A stretch of 40,821 bases of DNA from an uncultured Schlesneria sp. (GTDB taxonomy: Bacteria > Planctomycetota > Planctomycetia > Planctomycetales > Planctomycetaceae), in NCBI GenBank assembly GCA_903899985.1, contig CAIULL010000107.1:1-40821 (forward strand), written 5' to 3'. Made by a program: the position numbers and the translations under genes. The notes under the pieces were generated by a model. It had not been told where the DNA came from, searched no databases, and was given only the letters and a program-made list of their open reading frames with translations. Below, piece after piece: positions 8,171-16,730 of the stretch (position 1 is its first letter; the number at the start of each line of letters is the position of its first letter).

Positions 8171-9652
8171 CTAGTCGGCGAGCTCAAGTAAAAAAACATC
8201 GGCTTGCCAGGGAGCCATATCGAGGTACAGCCCGCGTCCATAAAGCTCGCTTCCGTCCCGTACGTAACAGACCGGACTCAATTGATCGCAGAGTCGCCAT
8301 TTCGAAGCATCAAGATCCTCAAACGGTAGGCGAACGTAGCACTGACTTTGATGCGGAGAGTAGTTCACCGCAACAACAAGAGTTTGTCTCGCCTGACTGC
8401 GCCACGTCGTAACAACAAAATCATCGTTCGTCCCGTTCCCGTCCCAGGCTTGTGTGCATTCTAATAACCGCCACTCGCCGTCACGAACAGCGGGCTGTCG
8501 CAGTACCGTCAACAGGCGATCATAAAACCGCTTCAATTCCGCATCGACCGATTCTTTGGGGGCACGAACGAGATGCGGCGAAATTCGTTTCTTTCGACCT
8601 TCGAACTGACCGTCGTGAAAGAAACGGAGTCCCGGAGACAGAAACGAGATCACAGCGGCAGCATGATGAACGTCCGAAGGAAACGTTGTTGCCGCACGCG
8701 GCTCGTCATGATTTTCTAAAAACCGAGCGAGCTTGTTCTGGTAGTCGAGTCCTGCGTAGAAGTGCTCGCGCACAGGCCGAGCCTGATGATCCCTCAGGCG
8801 ATCATATAACCGCTTGTCGTAAGCGTAATCAAAGCCCTGTTGCTGAAGTGTCCATTCAAGGTCCCAGTAAACTTCGGCGAGGAAAAGGAACTTAGGAAAA
8901 CGCTCGCGGACGTGCCGCGTCGCCATCGGCCAGAATAATGGAGCCCGCTTGCCCCAGGTCTTTTCGAAGACTTCAGGAAGCACCAGCATCGCCATGTCAC
9001 AACGGAGACCATCACATTGTCCGGCGATTCTTACCAGTTCACCAATCATCGCCTGCTGCAAAGCCGCATTTGCATAGTTGAGTTGCAACGTATCAATCCA
9101 ACCACCGAAATAGGGATCGCGACCATGAGCCAACAACAAATCGCGATGGCGACTTTGTACCCAGACATAGTTATGGGGTGTCTGAGCCAGGTCGTTTCCA
9201 GTCCCCTGGATGAAATACTCAGGATGGCTGTCGATCCAGGGGTGATCAAGTCCCATATGATTGGGAACAAAGTCGAGCATCAGCTTAAGACCTCGCTGAT
9301 GAAGTCGTGCCCGAAGTCGCGCAAGTGCGTCATTGCCTCCGAGATTCTCATGAACCGTATATGCCGTGATTGCGAAACCTGAGCCTTGGATATCCTCCTC
9401 TGTTAAGTCGGGCAAGGTTTCTTCAAATTCAGCCCGCCATACGGGATTCGTGCGCGAGACCTGCCGGGATGTCGGGCCCGTCTGCCAGACGCTCAAAAAC
9501 CAGAGCCATTCAAAGCCCAGGCGTGCCAGCCGGTCGAGTTCGCTGTCGGGGATATCATCCAGCGTCGCCGTTCGGCCCAGCTTTCCGGACAGCTCGGTCA
9601 ACCATACACGAGTATTGATTTGATACAGTAAGGGATATTGAGATGGGCTCAT
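8171..9652 (-). CDS. GH13-family alpha-amylase-like glycosidase
   Basis: A 493-residue (beta/alpha)8 glycoside hydrolase or transglycosidase acting on alpha-glucans or related alpha-glucosides. All four GH13 regions are present: region I DFVPNH (127-132), region II GLRCDM with nucleophile Asp219, region III LAEVYWD with acid/base Glu260, and region IV ENHDEPRA with Asp316. The C-terminal part (about 400-493) fits the usual beta-sandwich domain C. There is no signal peptide, so it is probably cytoplasmic. The subfamily cannot be set; region II with CDMAM is less usual than the common DxxxH form, so trehalose, sucrose or maltodextrin chemistry all remain possible. The 24 bp between it and the DUF4239 remnant upstream carry no terminator. 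The ATG at 9652 is the only good start, though its ribosome site is weak. Confidence 0.92.
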   Translation of the reverse strand: MSPSQYPLLYQINTRVWLTELSGKLGRTATLDDIPDSELDRLARLGFEWLWFLSVWQTGPTSRQVSRTNPVWRAEFEETLPDLTEEDIQGSGFAITAYTVHENLGGNDALARLRARLHQRGLKLMLDFVPNHMGLDHPWIDSHPEYFIQGTGNDLAQTPHNYVWVQSRHRDLLLAHGRDPYFGGWIDTLQLNYANAALQQAMIGELVRIAGQCDGLRCDMAMLVLPEVFEKTWGKRAPLFWPMATRHVRERFPKFLFLAEVYWDLEWTLQQQGFDYAYDKRLYDRLRDHQARPVREHFYAGLDYQNKLARFLENHDEPRAATTFPSDVHHAAAVISFLSPGLRFFHDGQFEGRKKRISPHLVRAPKESVDAELKRFYDRLLTVLRQPAVRDGEWRLLECTQAWDGNGTNDDFVVTTWRSQARQTLVVAVNYSPHQSQCYVRLPFEDLDASKWRLCDQLSPVCYVRDGSELYGRGLYLDMAPWQADVFLLELAD

Positions 9653-9676
9653 GATCGTGCTTCTTTTTTTCCTTAA

Positions 9677-10135
9677 TTACGGTTTGGCAAGTTGCATCGT
9701 TTTCAATAGATCAATCATGGGCTGCTGGCTGACCCGTAGCAATCCTTCTTGCGGGCGATCCAAGTCGACGTTTAAAAATAGAACTCCTGCGAATGCCAAC
9801 ACAAGAATCAGGCTTTCCGGCGATCGTTGCGGCGAATTCTGACCTGCCTGATATCCCACGGATGCCATGCCAAATAAAGTCAAGCTGAACAAGGCAGTCC
9901 AGATCGTGAAGGGAATTCGGCTTTGCTTGCCGACAAGTACTCGTTTGCTGTGCTGCTTGATTGTCTCATTGAGTGATTGAAGAAACAGATTCGTCATGAT
10001 CGAACGAGGGTCCTGGTCCACCGCTGCCATCGCCTGCGACCAGAGTTGTTCGTGAAATACGTCCGACTGAGTCAGCAGGTCTTGTCCCCGGTCCTTTGTA
10101 ACGTTTTGAATACGAAACTCGGTGTGTTGACGCAT
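9677..10135 (-). pseudogene. C-terminal fragment of a DUF4239 (bestrophin-like) membrane protein
   Basis: A 152-residue frame matching the C-terminal half of DUF4239 proteins: an amphipathic segment (HEQLWSQAMAAVDQDP), RIPFTIWTALFSLTLFGMASVGYQAG (third helix), LILVLAFAGVLFLNVDLDRP (fourth helix) and the family ending GLLRVSQQPMIDL. Full-length proteins have about 250 residues with two further N-terminal helices, missing here. The frame stays open upstream of the ATG (reading ..RLGLAEKISDL-M), suggesting this Met was once internal. The upstream sequence is instead the start of an unrelated enolase-superfamily gene, and the two frames meet as TAATG. I read this as a deletion or recombination scar. 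Expression of a short two-helix protein cannot be excluded. Confidence 0.72.
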
Positions 10136-10413
10136 TAAGTCGGAGATCTTCTCAGCGAGTCCCAGACGTGCTGCCGCAACCGTTCGGGATGCGTGAGTGC
10201 TTGCCCGATGAGCAAACGACCGAAATGCGTGTTGATGTCGCCAACAATGGCCTGTACTACGCCCGGTGGAACACGAAAGACTTCCGAAAGTCCCACGATG
10301 CCGCCATCCGTATGCACGCGCACGCAGGCGATTGGTTCGACGCCACGCCTGCCTGGATCGATTCCCGAACCATCACCAATGACAGAAGTTTCCAGCCGGG
10401 TCATCGTCACCAT
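10135..10413 (-). pseudogene. N-terminal fragment of a mandelate racemase/muconate-lactonizing-type gene
   Basis: A frame of about 92 residues from the ATG at 10413, with GGAG close upstream. It is the capping-domain start of an enolase-superfamily enzyme: CVRVHTDGGIVGLSEVFRVP, then LLIGQALTHPERLRQHVWDSLRR. Family members continue for another roughly 280 residues with the catalytic barrel, but here homology stops at LRR (about 10147) and the frame ends three codons later at TAA. All metal ligands are missing, so it cannot be active. It differs clearly from the intact superfamily member starting divergently at 10568 and so is not a simple duplicate. The frame could be extended upstream to 10584, but that part looks non-coding. 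Confidence 0.72.
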
Positions 10414-10567
10414 GCTGCTGCTCCGACAGAAGGATTGCTGAGGTTGCGTGTCTTCGGACAAATGCTGAGAATCAATTAAGACCGACAGCCGCGATTGGCC
10501 ATAGCCAAACACTCCGAGGCTATGAGTGTCGTCAAAACCCACGACAAACCACTGGATTGTGTCCGCA

Positions 10568-11746
10568 ATGAGAATTGATTCCATCGACTTTGTCTATCTG
10601 GCGATGTCCGAGATTCTCGACATCGGTGATGGAAGCCAGGATGCCTTGCTGGTTCGAGTCACAGCGGGTGACCATGTCGGATGGGGTGAGTGCGAGGCGG
10701 CACCGCTGGTCTCGATTGCCAGCCTTGTCTGTCCGATGTCGCACAGTGCATGTAAGCCGGTACAAGCCTCGGTACTGGGTCAGACCATCGACAGCGTCGA
10801 TGACATCCGTCGGATAGGAAATCTTGTCCGGGCAAACAGCCTCGATCTGCTGCAGGCAGATCACACGCTCTCAGGCATCGATATCGCGCTCTGGGACTTG
10901 CTCGGCCGCCGGTCGGGTGAACCCGTCTGGAAACTTCTGGGATACTCTCATTCCTTTGCCAAGACGCCGTATGCCTCGGTGTTGTTCGGTGATACTCCCG
11001 AAACCACTTTGCAGAAGGCCAGGTTGATTCAGTCGAAAGGATTCCGCGCCGCGAAGTTTGGCTGGGGTCCGTTCGGGCTGGGGAGTGTTGCCACAGACGA
11101 AGCTCATCTTCATGCCGCACGAGAAGGTCTGGGAAGTGACGGGATTCTGCTGATCGACGCCGGAACGGTATGGAACACGGACGTCGCTGCAGCTCGCGCA
11201 CGACTGCGGGCATTGAAGGAAGTCCGTGCAACATGGCTCGAAGAACCGTTCGTGTCAGGTGCCCTCGATGAATACCACTCGCTGTCGACCGAGAGTGGTC
11301 CGGTGGGTCTGGCGGGTGGCGAAGGGTGTCACAACTTTCATATGGCAAAACACATGATTGACCGCGCCGGGTTGAAGTATGTGCAGATCGACGCAGGCCG
11401 GATCGGAGGGATCACGATCGCCAAGGATGTCGCCGATTATGCTGCCGGAAAACGGGTCACGTACGTCAATCATACGTTCACATCGAACCTGGCTCTATCA
11501 GCATCACTACAACCGTTTGCGGGTTTGGAATCAGATGTGATCTGTGAATACCCGACCGAATTGAAATCTCTGGCCGTCGCGATGACGAAGAACCACATCA
11601 TCCCGGACGAAAACGGTCAGATCCGGGCGCCAGATGTTCCAGGCCTGGGCATCGAACCGGATCTTGCTGGAATAAAGCCGTATGTCGTCGATGCTGAAAT
11701 TCGGGTCGGCGCAAAACTTCTGTATCGGACGCCGTCGTTATGGTGA
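10568..11746 (+). CDS. Mandelate racemase/muconate lactonizing enzyme family protein
   Basis: A 392-residue enolase-superfamily enzyme that abstracts a proton alpha to a carboxylate with Mg2+. The capping domain is at about 1-120 and the barrel after that. Visible active-site residues are Lys163 (AAKFGWG), metal ligands Asp197 (LLIDAG), Glu225/226 (LEEP) and Glu252 (GGEG), and an Asp275 (QIDAGRIGG) / His302 (NHTFTS) dyad like the Asp-His dyad of mandelate racemase. The substrate is probably an acid sugar or similar carboxylate; this is family knowledge, not seen. A GTG at 10526 would add 14 residues; the ATG at 10568 matches the usual MRIxxI start. It is divergent from the remnant at 10135-10413 and shares its intergenic promoter region. 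Confidence 0.9.
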   Translation: MRIDSIDFVYLAMSEILDIGDGSQDALLVRVTAGDHVGWGECEAAPLVSIASLVCPMSHSACKPVQASVLGQTIDSVDDIRRIGNLVRANSLDLLQADHTLSGIDIALWDLLGRRSGEPVWKLLGYSHSFAKTPYASVLFGDTPETTLQKARLIQSKGFRAAKFGWGPFGLGSVATDEAHLHAAREGLGSDGILLIDAGTVWNTDVAAARARLRALKEVRATWLEEPFVSGALDEYHSLSTESGPVGLAGGEGCHNFHMAKHMIDRAGLKYVQIDAGRIGGITIAKDVADYAAGKRVTYVNHTFTSNLALSASLQPFAGLESDVICEYPTELKSLAVAMTKNHIIPDENGQIRAPDVPGLGIEPDLAGIKPYVVDAEIRVGAKLLYRTPSLW

Positions 11747-11803
11747 AGAATCGACAGATTTTAATGAAAGGATTCGGGGCCAGCCAAGGAATTCTGGCAC
11801 GCA

Positions 11804-11847
11804 ATACTGCCTGGTCTGAATTCGACTGGTTCAGACGTTAGCAGTAT
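11804..11847. terminator. Long inverted repeat between convergent genes, probable bidirectional terminator
   Basis: Two nested perfect arms: ATACTGC (11804-11810) pairs with GCAGTAT (11841-11847), and GTCTGAA (11814-11820) with TTCAGAC (11830-11836), separated by small internal bulges and a 9-base loop. It lies between the stop codons of the enolase-superfamily gene and the 57-residue membrane-protein gene. There is no T-tract, so it may be a factor-dependent stop, a transcript-stabilising hairpin or a protein-binding site. Confidence 0.5.
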
Positions 11848-11899
11848 CGGCCATCTTGCTGACGCCTCTAACATCGGCACAAATCTTCAAAACTCATTG

Positions 11900-12073
11900 T
11901 TACTTTCTAACGTAATAGATCCCCGCGATTAACATTGCGATTCCCAAAAGAAGGCCGACAAGAGCGCCAGCCGCATAGGACCCACCTCCAATTGGTGCTC
12001 CACGTGCGAAGAAGGACACAATGATTCCACTACCCCACAAGATGCCGATCGTGCCGTCGATTTTGTTGCGCAT
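11900..12073 (-). CDS. 57-residue two-helix membrane protein
   Basis: A short gene translating to 57 residues: MRNKIDGTIGILWGSGIIVS, a short loop with RGAPIGGGSYAAG, then LVGLLLGIAMLIAGIYYV and a basic RK end. The two hydrophobic segments joined by a Gly-rich loop give a clear membrane hairpin. AGGA at 12080-12083 lies six bases before the ATG, an ideal ribosome site, and all codons are sensible, so I consider it real. No family was recognised. It stands alone between a convergent neighbour and the end of the beta-helix gene, with its own upstream region (12074-12234). Confidence 0.7.
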   Translation of the reverse strand: MRNKIDGTIGILWGSGIIVSFFARGAPIGGGSYAAGALVGLLLGIAMLIAGIYYVRK

Positions 12074-12157
12074 TACGTTTCCTGAATCACAAAGGTCTTC
12101 ACTGTGGAATCGTCACTCGACCGCCCAATCCGGAAATAAAAGAGACTCAATAAGCCT

Positions 12158-12189
12158 GAATGGCAAACATCAAGAGTTGTTTGCCATTC
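12158..12189 (-). terminator. Hairpin after the beta-helix gene, probable terminator
   Basis: A perfect 11-bp stem, GAATGGCAAAC (12158-12168) and its complement (12179-12189), with a 10-base loop, 45 bp past the stop of the 1134-residue gene. Read on the minus strand it is followed by an interrupted T-rich stretch (TCTCTTTTATTTCC). It probably ends that transcript before the 57-residue gene; the T-tract is not immediate, so efficiency is uncertain. Confidence 0.55.
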
Positions 12190-12234
12190 GCACGTCGTCT
12201 TTTTTCGGCCTAATGCCGTATTGAGCGACTCGCC

Positions 12235-15200
12235 CTAGCGGATCGGATGATTGACGTTATTCAGAACGAACAACGCCTTATTCGATTTCCCGCCGCTGGC
12301 GACTGCCGTGTATAAGCCGACGTTATTGTTGGCTGTGGCGTTTACACTCGCCTTGCCGCCGGAGATGACCGCTGTTTGGCTCGAAAGAGTCGCCGACGCG
12401 CCGCTCTTTGACGTAGAGGTAGAGAAAGTAATCACCCCCCCTTCCACAGGCTCCAATGGGTCATTCGCTTTGACGGACACCTTCAGCGGGTTCTTGAATG
12501 CCGTGCCGGTTAATGTCGTCTGAGCGATGCTGCCCGGAACGATCGTCAAGGTAAATCCCTGACTCTGGAATGCACCGATATCAATCCCCCCCATACGGCA
12601 GCGCCCACGCTGATCGATCACCGGGATGTTCTTATTCTTGGTACCAGCATTGAGCGCAGGACTCCCCGGCAACAACGGAATTGTTTCTGTTGGTCCGCCG
12701 TAAAACCCGAGTGGTCCCAAAAGTGGATTGGCAACGCCAAGGATGTTACCAGCCACACCATTCGTTAATCCAAATTCGCCACCGAGCCCGATCAGATTAT
12801 TCGTTCCAGAGACGTTTGAAAATTGTCCAATATCACCGGGGTTACCGTTCGTATCGGTGTTTCCTGCGAGAATCGAATTGATGAGCGTGACATTACTGGA
12901 GCTTGTTATCAGACCACCACTATCGTCGTCAGCGGTGTTTCCGCTGACAGTACAGTTTGTCAGCGTTCCGGAACTGTTATCGAACGACATCCCCCCACCC
13001 TCGGCGGCGGAGTTACCGACCAGCGTCGCATCCACCACAGTCGCGATCCCCGCGAAACATCGAATGCCGCCGCCGAGCCCATTCGACGCCTGATTGCTGA
13101 GGATGCTCGAGTGATCAACGTTCAGTGTCCCTGAACTGCTGATACCGCCGCCATTACCTAATGTCGCCTGGTTGCCTTCAATTGTAGAAAATGAAATTGT
13201 CATCGAACCGGGAGTGTTGTTTCGAATTCCTCCACCTTGAGCGGAAGAGTTACCGCTGACTTTTGAGTTGGAAAGCGTCGTCGTTGCGTTGTTGAATATA
13301 CCACCGCCAAAGGATGCAGCCTGGTTACCAATGATGATGGAATTGCTAATTATGGCGACCGAGTGATTTCCGATTGCGATCCCGCCACCACCCAACCCGT
13401 CAGGAAAACGTCCATCTGCTGTATTGCTACTGATTGTGCTGTTTTGCACGTTGAGTGTCGAAGCCGGCCCGTTACTGTCAATGCCACCACCGTTCGTCGA
13501 AGCGGTATTTCCGGTGACCGTGCTGTGGTCGAGCATGAGATGCCCGAAATTCTCGATGCCGCCGCCGTTCGTCAAGGCGGTATTTCCGGTGACCACGCTC
13601 TGATCGAGCATGAGGTACCCGAAATTGTCGATGCCGCCGCCGTTCGTGAAGGTGGTATTTCCGCTGACCACGCTCTGATCGAGTACGAGGTGCCCGAAAT
13701 TTTCGATACCGCCGCCGTTGTCAATCACGCGACCTTGTGTAATTGTCAAGTGAGACAAATTGGCCGTGACACCTGCGTCGATCTGAAGCACGCGACTGAC
13801 TCCGCCGCCGCTGATCGTCACACCGACAGCGGGCCCAACGATCGTGTCAGTCCCTGCAGTTAGCTCCAACTGCCCGTTTGTCAGCGTAATCGTCTGCGGT
13901 GCGGCGAAGGCCTTCGGATCGAACGTGATCAGTGACACGCCCGGTGTATTCGCGCCGGCAAATGCAATCGCTTCCCGCAGGCTTAATAACCCCAACCCCG
14001 GTGTCCATGAATCACTGGTCGTGTTCACTGCAAGCGAGGGGAACTGGAGGCCCGTATTGGTCAGCTTGAACGCGGCCGCGGAATTTCCCGCCCCGCTGCC
14101 AGCGAGGACCGTGTAAATTCCCAGTCTATTATTCGGCATCGCCGTGACGGCAGCCTTTCCTGCCGAGATGGTTGCCGATGGACTGAACGTGATGGCCGCT
14201 GCGTGATTGGGAGCCGGAAGATTGACGAAGGTCACAGCTCCCCCATCCACAGGCTCGAGAGGGTTATTCGCCGTTACGCTGACAGCGAGAGGGCTGGAAA
14301 ACGCCTCTCCAATATTTGATTGTTGCGGTGTTCCTGAGATCGCAGAAAACTTGAAGCCCTCGCTTTCAAAAGCACCGATATCAACATGCCCGATCCGATG
14401 TTGGCCACGCTGATCCGTCGAGGGAACTCCTTGGCCTCCAGCCCCAGCGTTTAACGCCGGACTTCCTGGCAACAAGGACATGGTTTGTGTCAAACCGCCG
14501 TAGTTGCCAAGTGGCGCAAGCAGCGGGTCGGTCACACCGACGATGTTTCCATTCACACCGTCGATTAAAGTGGTCGAGCCGGAACCAATCAGATTATTTG
14601 AGCCGGAAATGTTTGCCGTATCGGTGCTATAGTACCGAGAATTATCGATGTCCTGGCCAAGGTTTCCGGCCACGATGGTGTTGACGAGTTTCGCCTGAGA
14701 GTTCTCGTAATTGCCAAATCCTCCGTCTCCGGAAAATCCGAATTCACCAGACGCATTGTCGCTGATCGTACAATTTGTCATCGTGACATGGCCATTGCCA
14801 AAACTGGCTATTCCGCCAACGCCACCATACGCGTTTGTGCAACCATTGCTGCTGATCGTGGCGTTCGTCAATGCCATCGTGCCATAATTACTGATTCCCC
14901 CCATGTACGGTGCGATGTTGTCGCTGACGGTACTGTTGATGATCGACATCGTCCCAACGTTTGCCAGTCCTCCCGGGCAGGAAATGCTCCTGTCGAAAAC
15001 AGAGTTACCACTCACGTTGCATCCAATCAGTGTCATCGTACCTGAGTTCATCAACCCCGCGGCTTCGCGTGCGACAGTGACCGTATTACCGACGATGTTG
15101 CAGCCAATAAGCGTCGTGGTCCCCAGGTTGACCAGCCCGCCCGTATAGTCGGAGTTCGCTCCCGTCCCCTTACCATTCGTAATTGTCAAACCCGTCAGTG

Positions 15201-15639
15201 TTGCAGTCGTGTGAATCCCAACGTCGAAAACGGCACTTGCATTATTCCCACTGATAGAAACACCCGCCGCCGGGCCGTTGATGATGATTCCTGCGGCGCT
15301 GTTAAGGTTAAGATGACCAGCAGTCAGCGTGATCGTCTGCGGTATCGCAAAGAACGTCGGATCGAATGAAATCGTCTCAGGTCCTTGATTCGAATTGGCT
15401 TGATCAATCGCCCATCGCAAACTTCCCTCGCTGCCATCGTCGAGCGTATTGGTAACGGAGATCGCCGACAGCAACATCCGCACCTCCAACGCCTCCGCTG
15501 CTGACCGCCTTCCACGTCCGGACCGCGCCTTTGAAAATTTACTCAACCGAAGAATCGAAGGTTGAAAACCGGCGCAGAACAATGACGGCCTGGGACGGAA
15601 GACTGTTCGTAACACCCGATTCATCGTCGCGCTAAACAT
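12235..15639 (-). CDS. Large exported right-handed beta-helix protein
   Basis: A 1134-residue protein. The long basic N-terminus holds the planctomycete signature AAEALEVRMLLSA (about 46-58), an extended signal region typical of exported planctomycete proteins. Two large modules follow. Each has a start like SLREAIxFA / SLRWAIDQA, parallel beta-helix coils rich in GGGIxNxGTxTLxNSTVSGNTA (pectin-lyase fold, Pmp/choice-of-anchor-Q style), a unit ending in LLPGSPALNAGxxxxxxxxDQRG, and an Ig-like domain of about 100 residues (NPLEPVxGGxxTF). The helix of the second module contains three near-identical 25-residue coils. Such proteins are usually surface-exposed adhesins or polysaccharide-binding proteins; no catalytic residues were seen. 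AGGGA seven bases before the ATG supports the start. It may be secreted or outer-membrane attached; no C-terminal anchor was recognised. Confidence 0.88.
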   Translation of the reverse strand: MFSATMNRVLRTVFRPRPSLFCAGFQPSILRLSKFSKARSGRGRRSAAEALEVRMLLSAISVTNTLDDGSEGSLRWAIDQANSNQGPETISFDPTFFAIPQTITLTAGHLNLNSAAGIIINGPAAGVSISGNNASAVFDVGIHTTATLTGLTITNGKGTGANSDYTGGLVNLGTTTLIGCNIVGNTVTVAREAAGLMNSGTMTLIGCNVSGNSVFDRSISCPGGLANVGTMSIINSTVSDNIAPYMGGISNYGTMALTNATISSNGCTNAYGGVGGIASFGNGHVTMTNCTISDNASGEFGFSGDGGFGNYENSQAKLVNTIVAGNLGQDIDNSRYYSTDTANISGSNNLIGSGSTTLIDGVNGNIVGVTDPLLAPLGNYGGLTQTMSLLPGSPALNAGAGGQGVPSTDQRGQHRIGHVDIGAFESEGFKFSAISGTPQQSNIGEAFSSPLAVSVTANNPLEPVDGGAVTFVNLPAPNHAAAITFSPSATISAGKAAVTAMPNNRLGIYTVLAGSGAGNSAAAFKLTNTGLQFPSLAVNTTSDSWTPGLGLLSLREAIAFAGANTPGVSLITFDPKAFAAPQTITLTNGQLELTAGTDTIVGPAVGVTISGGGVSRVLQIDAGVTANLSHLTITQGRVIDNGGGIENFGHLVLDQSVVSGNTTFTNGGGIDNFGYLMLDQSVVTGNTALTNGGGIENFGHLMLDHSTVTGNTASTNGGGIDSNGPASTLNVQNSTISSNTADGRFPDGLGGGGIAIGNHSVAIISNSIIIGNQAASFGGGIFNNATTTLSNSKVSGNSSAQGGGIRNNTPGSMTISFSTIEGNQATLGNGGGISSSGTLNVDHSSILSNQASNGLGGGIRCFAGIATVVDATLVGNSAAEGGGMSFDNSSGTLTNCTVSGNTADDDSGGLITSSSNVTLINSILAGNTDTNGNPGDIGQFSNVSGTNNLIGLGGEFGLTNGVAGNILGVANPLLGPLGFYGGPTETIPLLPGSPALNAGTKNKNIPVIDQRGRCRMGGIDIGAFQSQGFTLTIVPGSIAQTTLTGTAFKNPLKVSVKANDPLEPVEGGVITFSTSTSKSGASATLSSQTAVISGGKASVNATANNNVGLYTAVASGGKSNKALFVLNNVNHPIR
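13484..13708 (-). repeat. Three tandem 75-bp coding repeats in the beta-helix gene
   Basis: Units 13484-13558, 13559-13633 and 13634-13708 each encode 25 residues of the form GGIENFGHLMLDxSxVTGNT.. and differ at only a few bases, mainly silent or conservative changes. Each unit equals one beta-helix coil, so unit number can vary without breaking the fold. The similarity is far above that of the other coils and points to recent duplication by slippage or unequal crossover. Confidence 0.85.
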
Positions 15640-16051
15640 TGTCTGGTCCCTTTATGCCTGGTGATTTCCTGGCGATAATCGAAGATGAGGTGCATGAATG
15701 AACATGTCAACACCGCTTATCAACACACTTAAACCACCTATCTTAACATGCAAAGTACAATTTGGGAGCCAGAAACATTGGAAGAACTCCACGCAAAGTC
15801 CTCCCGTTGCATAAAAATACAATTACCTTCCGGATGTGACGCCTGAATTTTTGCGATTCGATAAGGACTGCTGAGATTGCGTTTTCGCATGCGTCGCGTC
15901 CTCAACAAAACTTTCAGAAACTTTTTCGTCGCGTCGTTTGGGGGTGTGTTCTGGTGCTGGTAAAAATCACCCGGTTGTTTCGACGGGAATTTGGATGATC
16001 ATCGACACCTTTGCCATAAACTCGGCCACCCGATAACAAAGAGTCCAAACC
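15640..16051. other. 412-bp intergenic region
   Basis: A divergent gap between the beta-helix gene (-) and the 200-residue TM protein (+), so it must carry two promoters. Apart from AGGGA just before the beta-helix start, I see no small gene, RNA gene or strong hairpin. No -35/-10 pair could be assigned with confidence. Confidence 0.4.
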
Positions 16052-16654
16052 ATGAACAGTCAAAATCGGGCCTTAATTGGCGCTCTTGAAACGATCGGTC
16101 CATTTACCGTCTTCGAAGCGATGACAGTCATCGTACTGCTGATCATCATTTGGAGTGCGGTCTACAGCATTTTTCGAAAGCGGATGACGCCGACGCCGTC
16201 GTGGACTCGCCTCACTGATGCTCAGTCTGAACTGCTTTCGGCGTTGCGAGAATCCCTTCTTCGCTGTGCGTCTTCTGCCGGGAATACCGAGCTGATCAAG
16301 AACTTAAACAAGATGCGGCTTGGCGGCGCGATGACGGCGAGTAGCGCCGAGGAGTTTGACGCGAACGCCATCACCGTCGGAAAGACAACGTATTTCGCGC
16401 CCAACTTTTTTGCAGCCTCGATCTGCCAGCAGTATCGGACAATGCTGCACGAAGCGAGTCGGGTTGGTGGAAATTATGCAGATGAACAGAACGATCCGAT
16501 GGGCCTGATTCGCCTGGAACAGGAAGAAGAGCAGTCTTTTCGAGCCCTGGCGGCCTGCCTTGGCTGTTGCGGAGAGTATCGACTGAATCCACCGCCCGGT
16601 TGCGGAGAAGAGAAACCGAGTGGTTCTCAGGAAAATGATCGAGCTTTCGCTTGA
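16052..16654 (+). CDS. TM-anchored protein with a degenerate metallopeptidase-like motif
   Basis: A 200-residue protein with one transmembrane helix at about 20-41 and a soluble C-terminal domain. Residues 113-144 (TYFAPNFF ... TMLHEASRVGG-NYAD) resemble zinc peptidases of the deuterolysin/HExxH type (xYFCPxFF ... TLLHEASH ... D), but the second His is Arg137, giving H133-E134-A-S-R. If related, it has probably lost zinc binding. A Cys cluster, GCCGEYRLNPPPGC (171-184), follows. The resemblance is by eye only and may be chance. It precedes a small membrane protein and a HINT-domain protein on the same strand with gaps of 76 and 136 bp; cotranscription is possible but not shown. The ribosome site is weak. 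Confidence 0.65.
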   Translation: MNSQNRALIGALETIGPFTVFEAMTVIVLLIIIWSAVYSIFRKRMTPTPSWTRLTDAQSELLSALRESLLRCASSAGNTELIKNLNKMRLGGAMTASSAEEFDANAITVGKTTYFAPNFFAASICQQYRTMLHEASRVGGNYADEQNDPMGLIRLEQEEEQSFRALAACLGCCGEYRLNPPPGCGEEKPSGSQENDRAFA

Positions 16655-16730
16655 ATCAGCGACGCTCTTATGGTGTCAATGAACTTTCGCTCCATCATTT
16701 GAAACCAAATTCAATCAAGGATGCCGCCGA

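Noticed and set aside
13484-13708. CRISPR-like regular repeats
   Set aside because: The units are directly adjacent with no spacers and encode beta-helix coils in frame.
13363-13863. 166-codon open frame on the plus strand inside the beta-helix gene
   Set aside because: It is antisense to a strongly supported gene, and its repeats (AAVRxGGISxDHALIEHEVPEI) are the mirror of the 75-bp coding repeats. No ribosome site.
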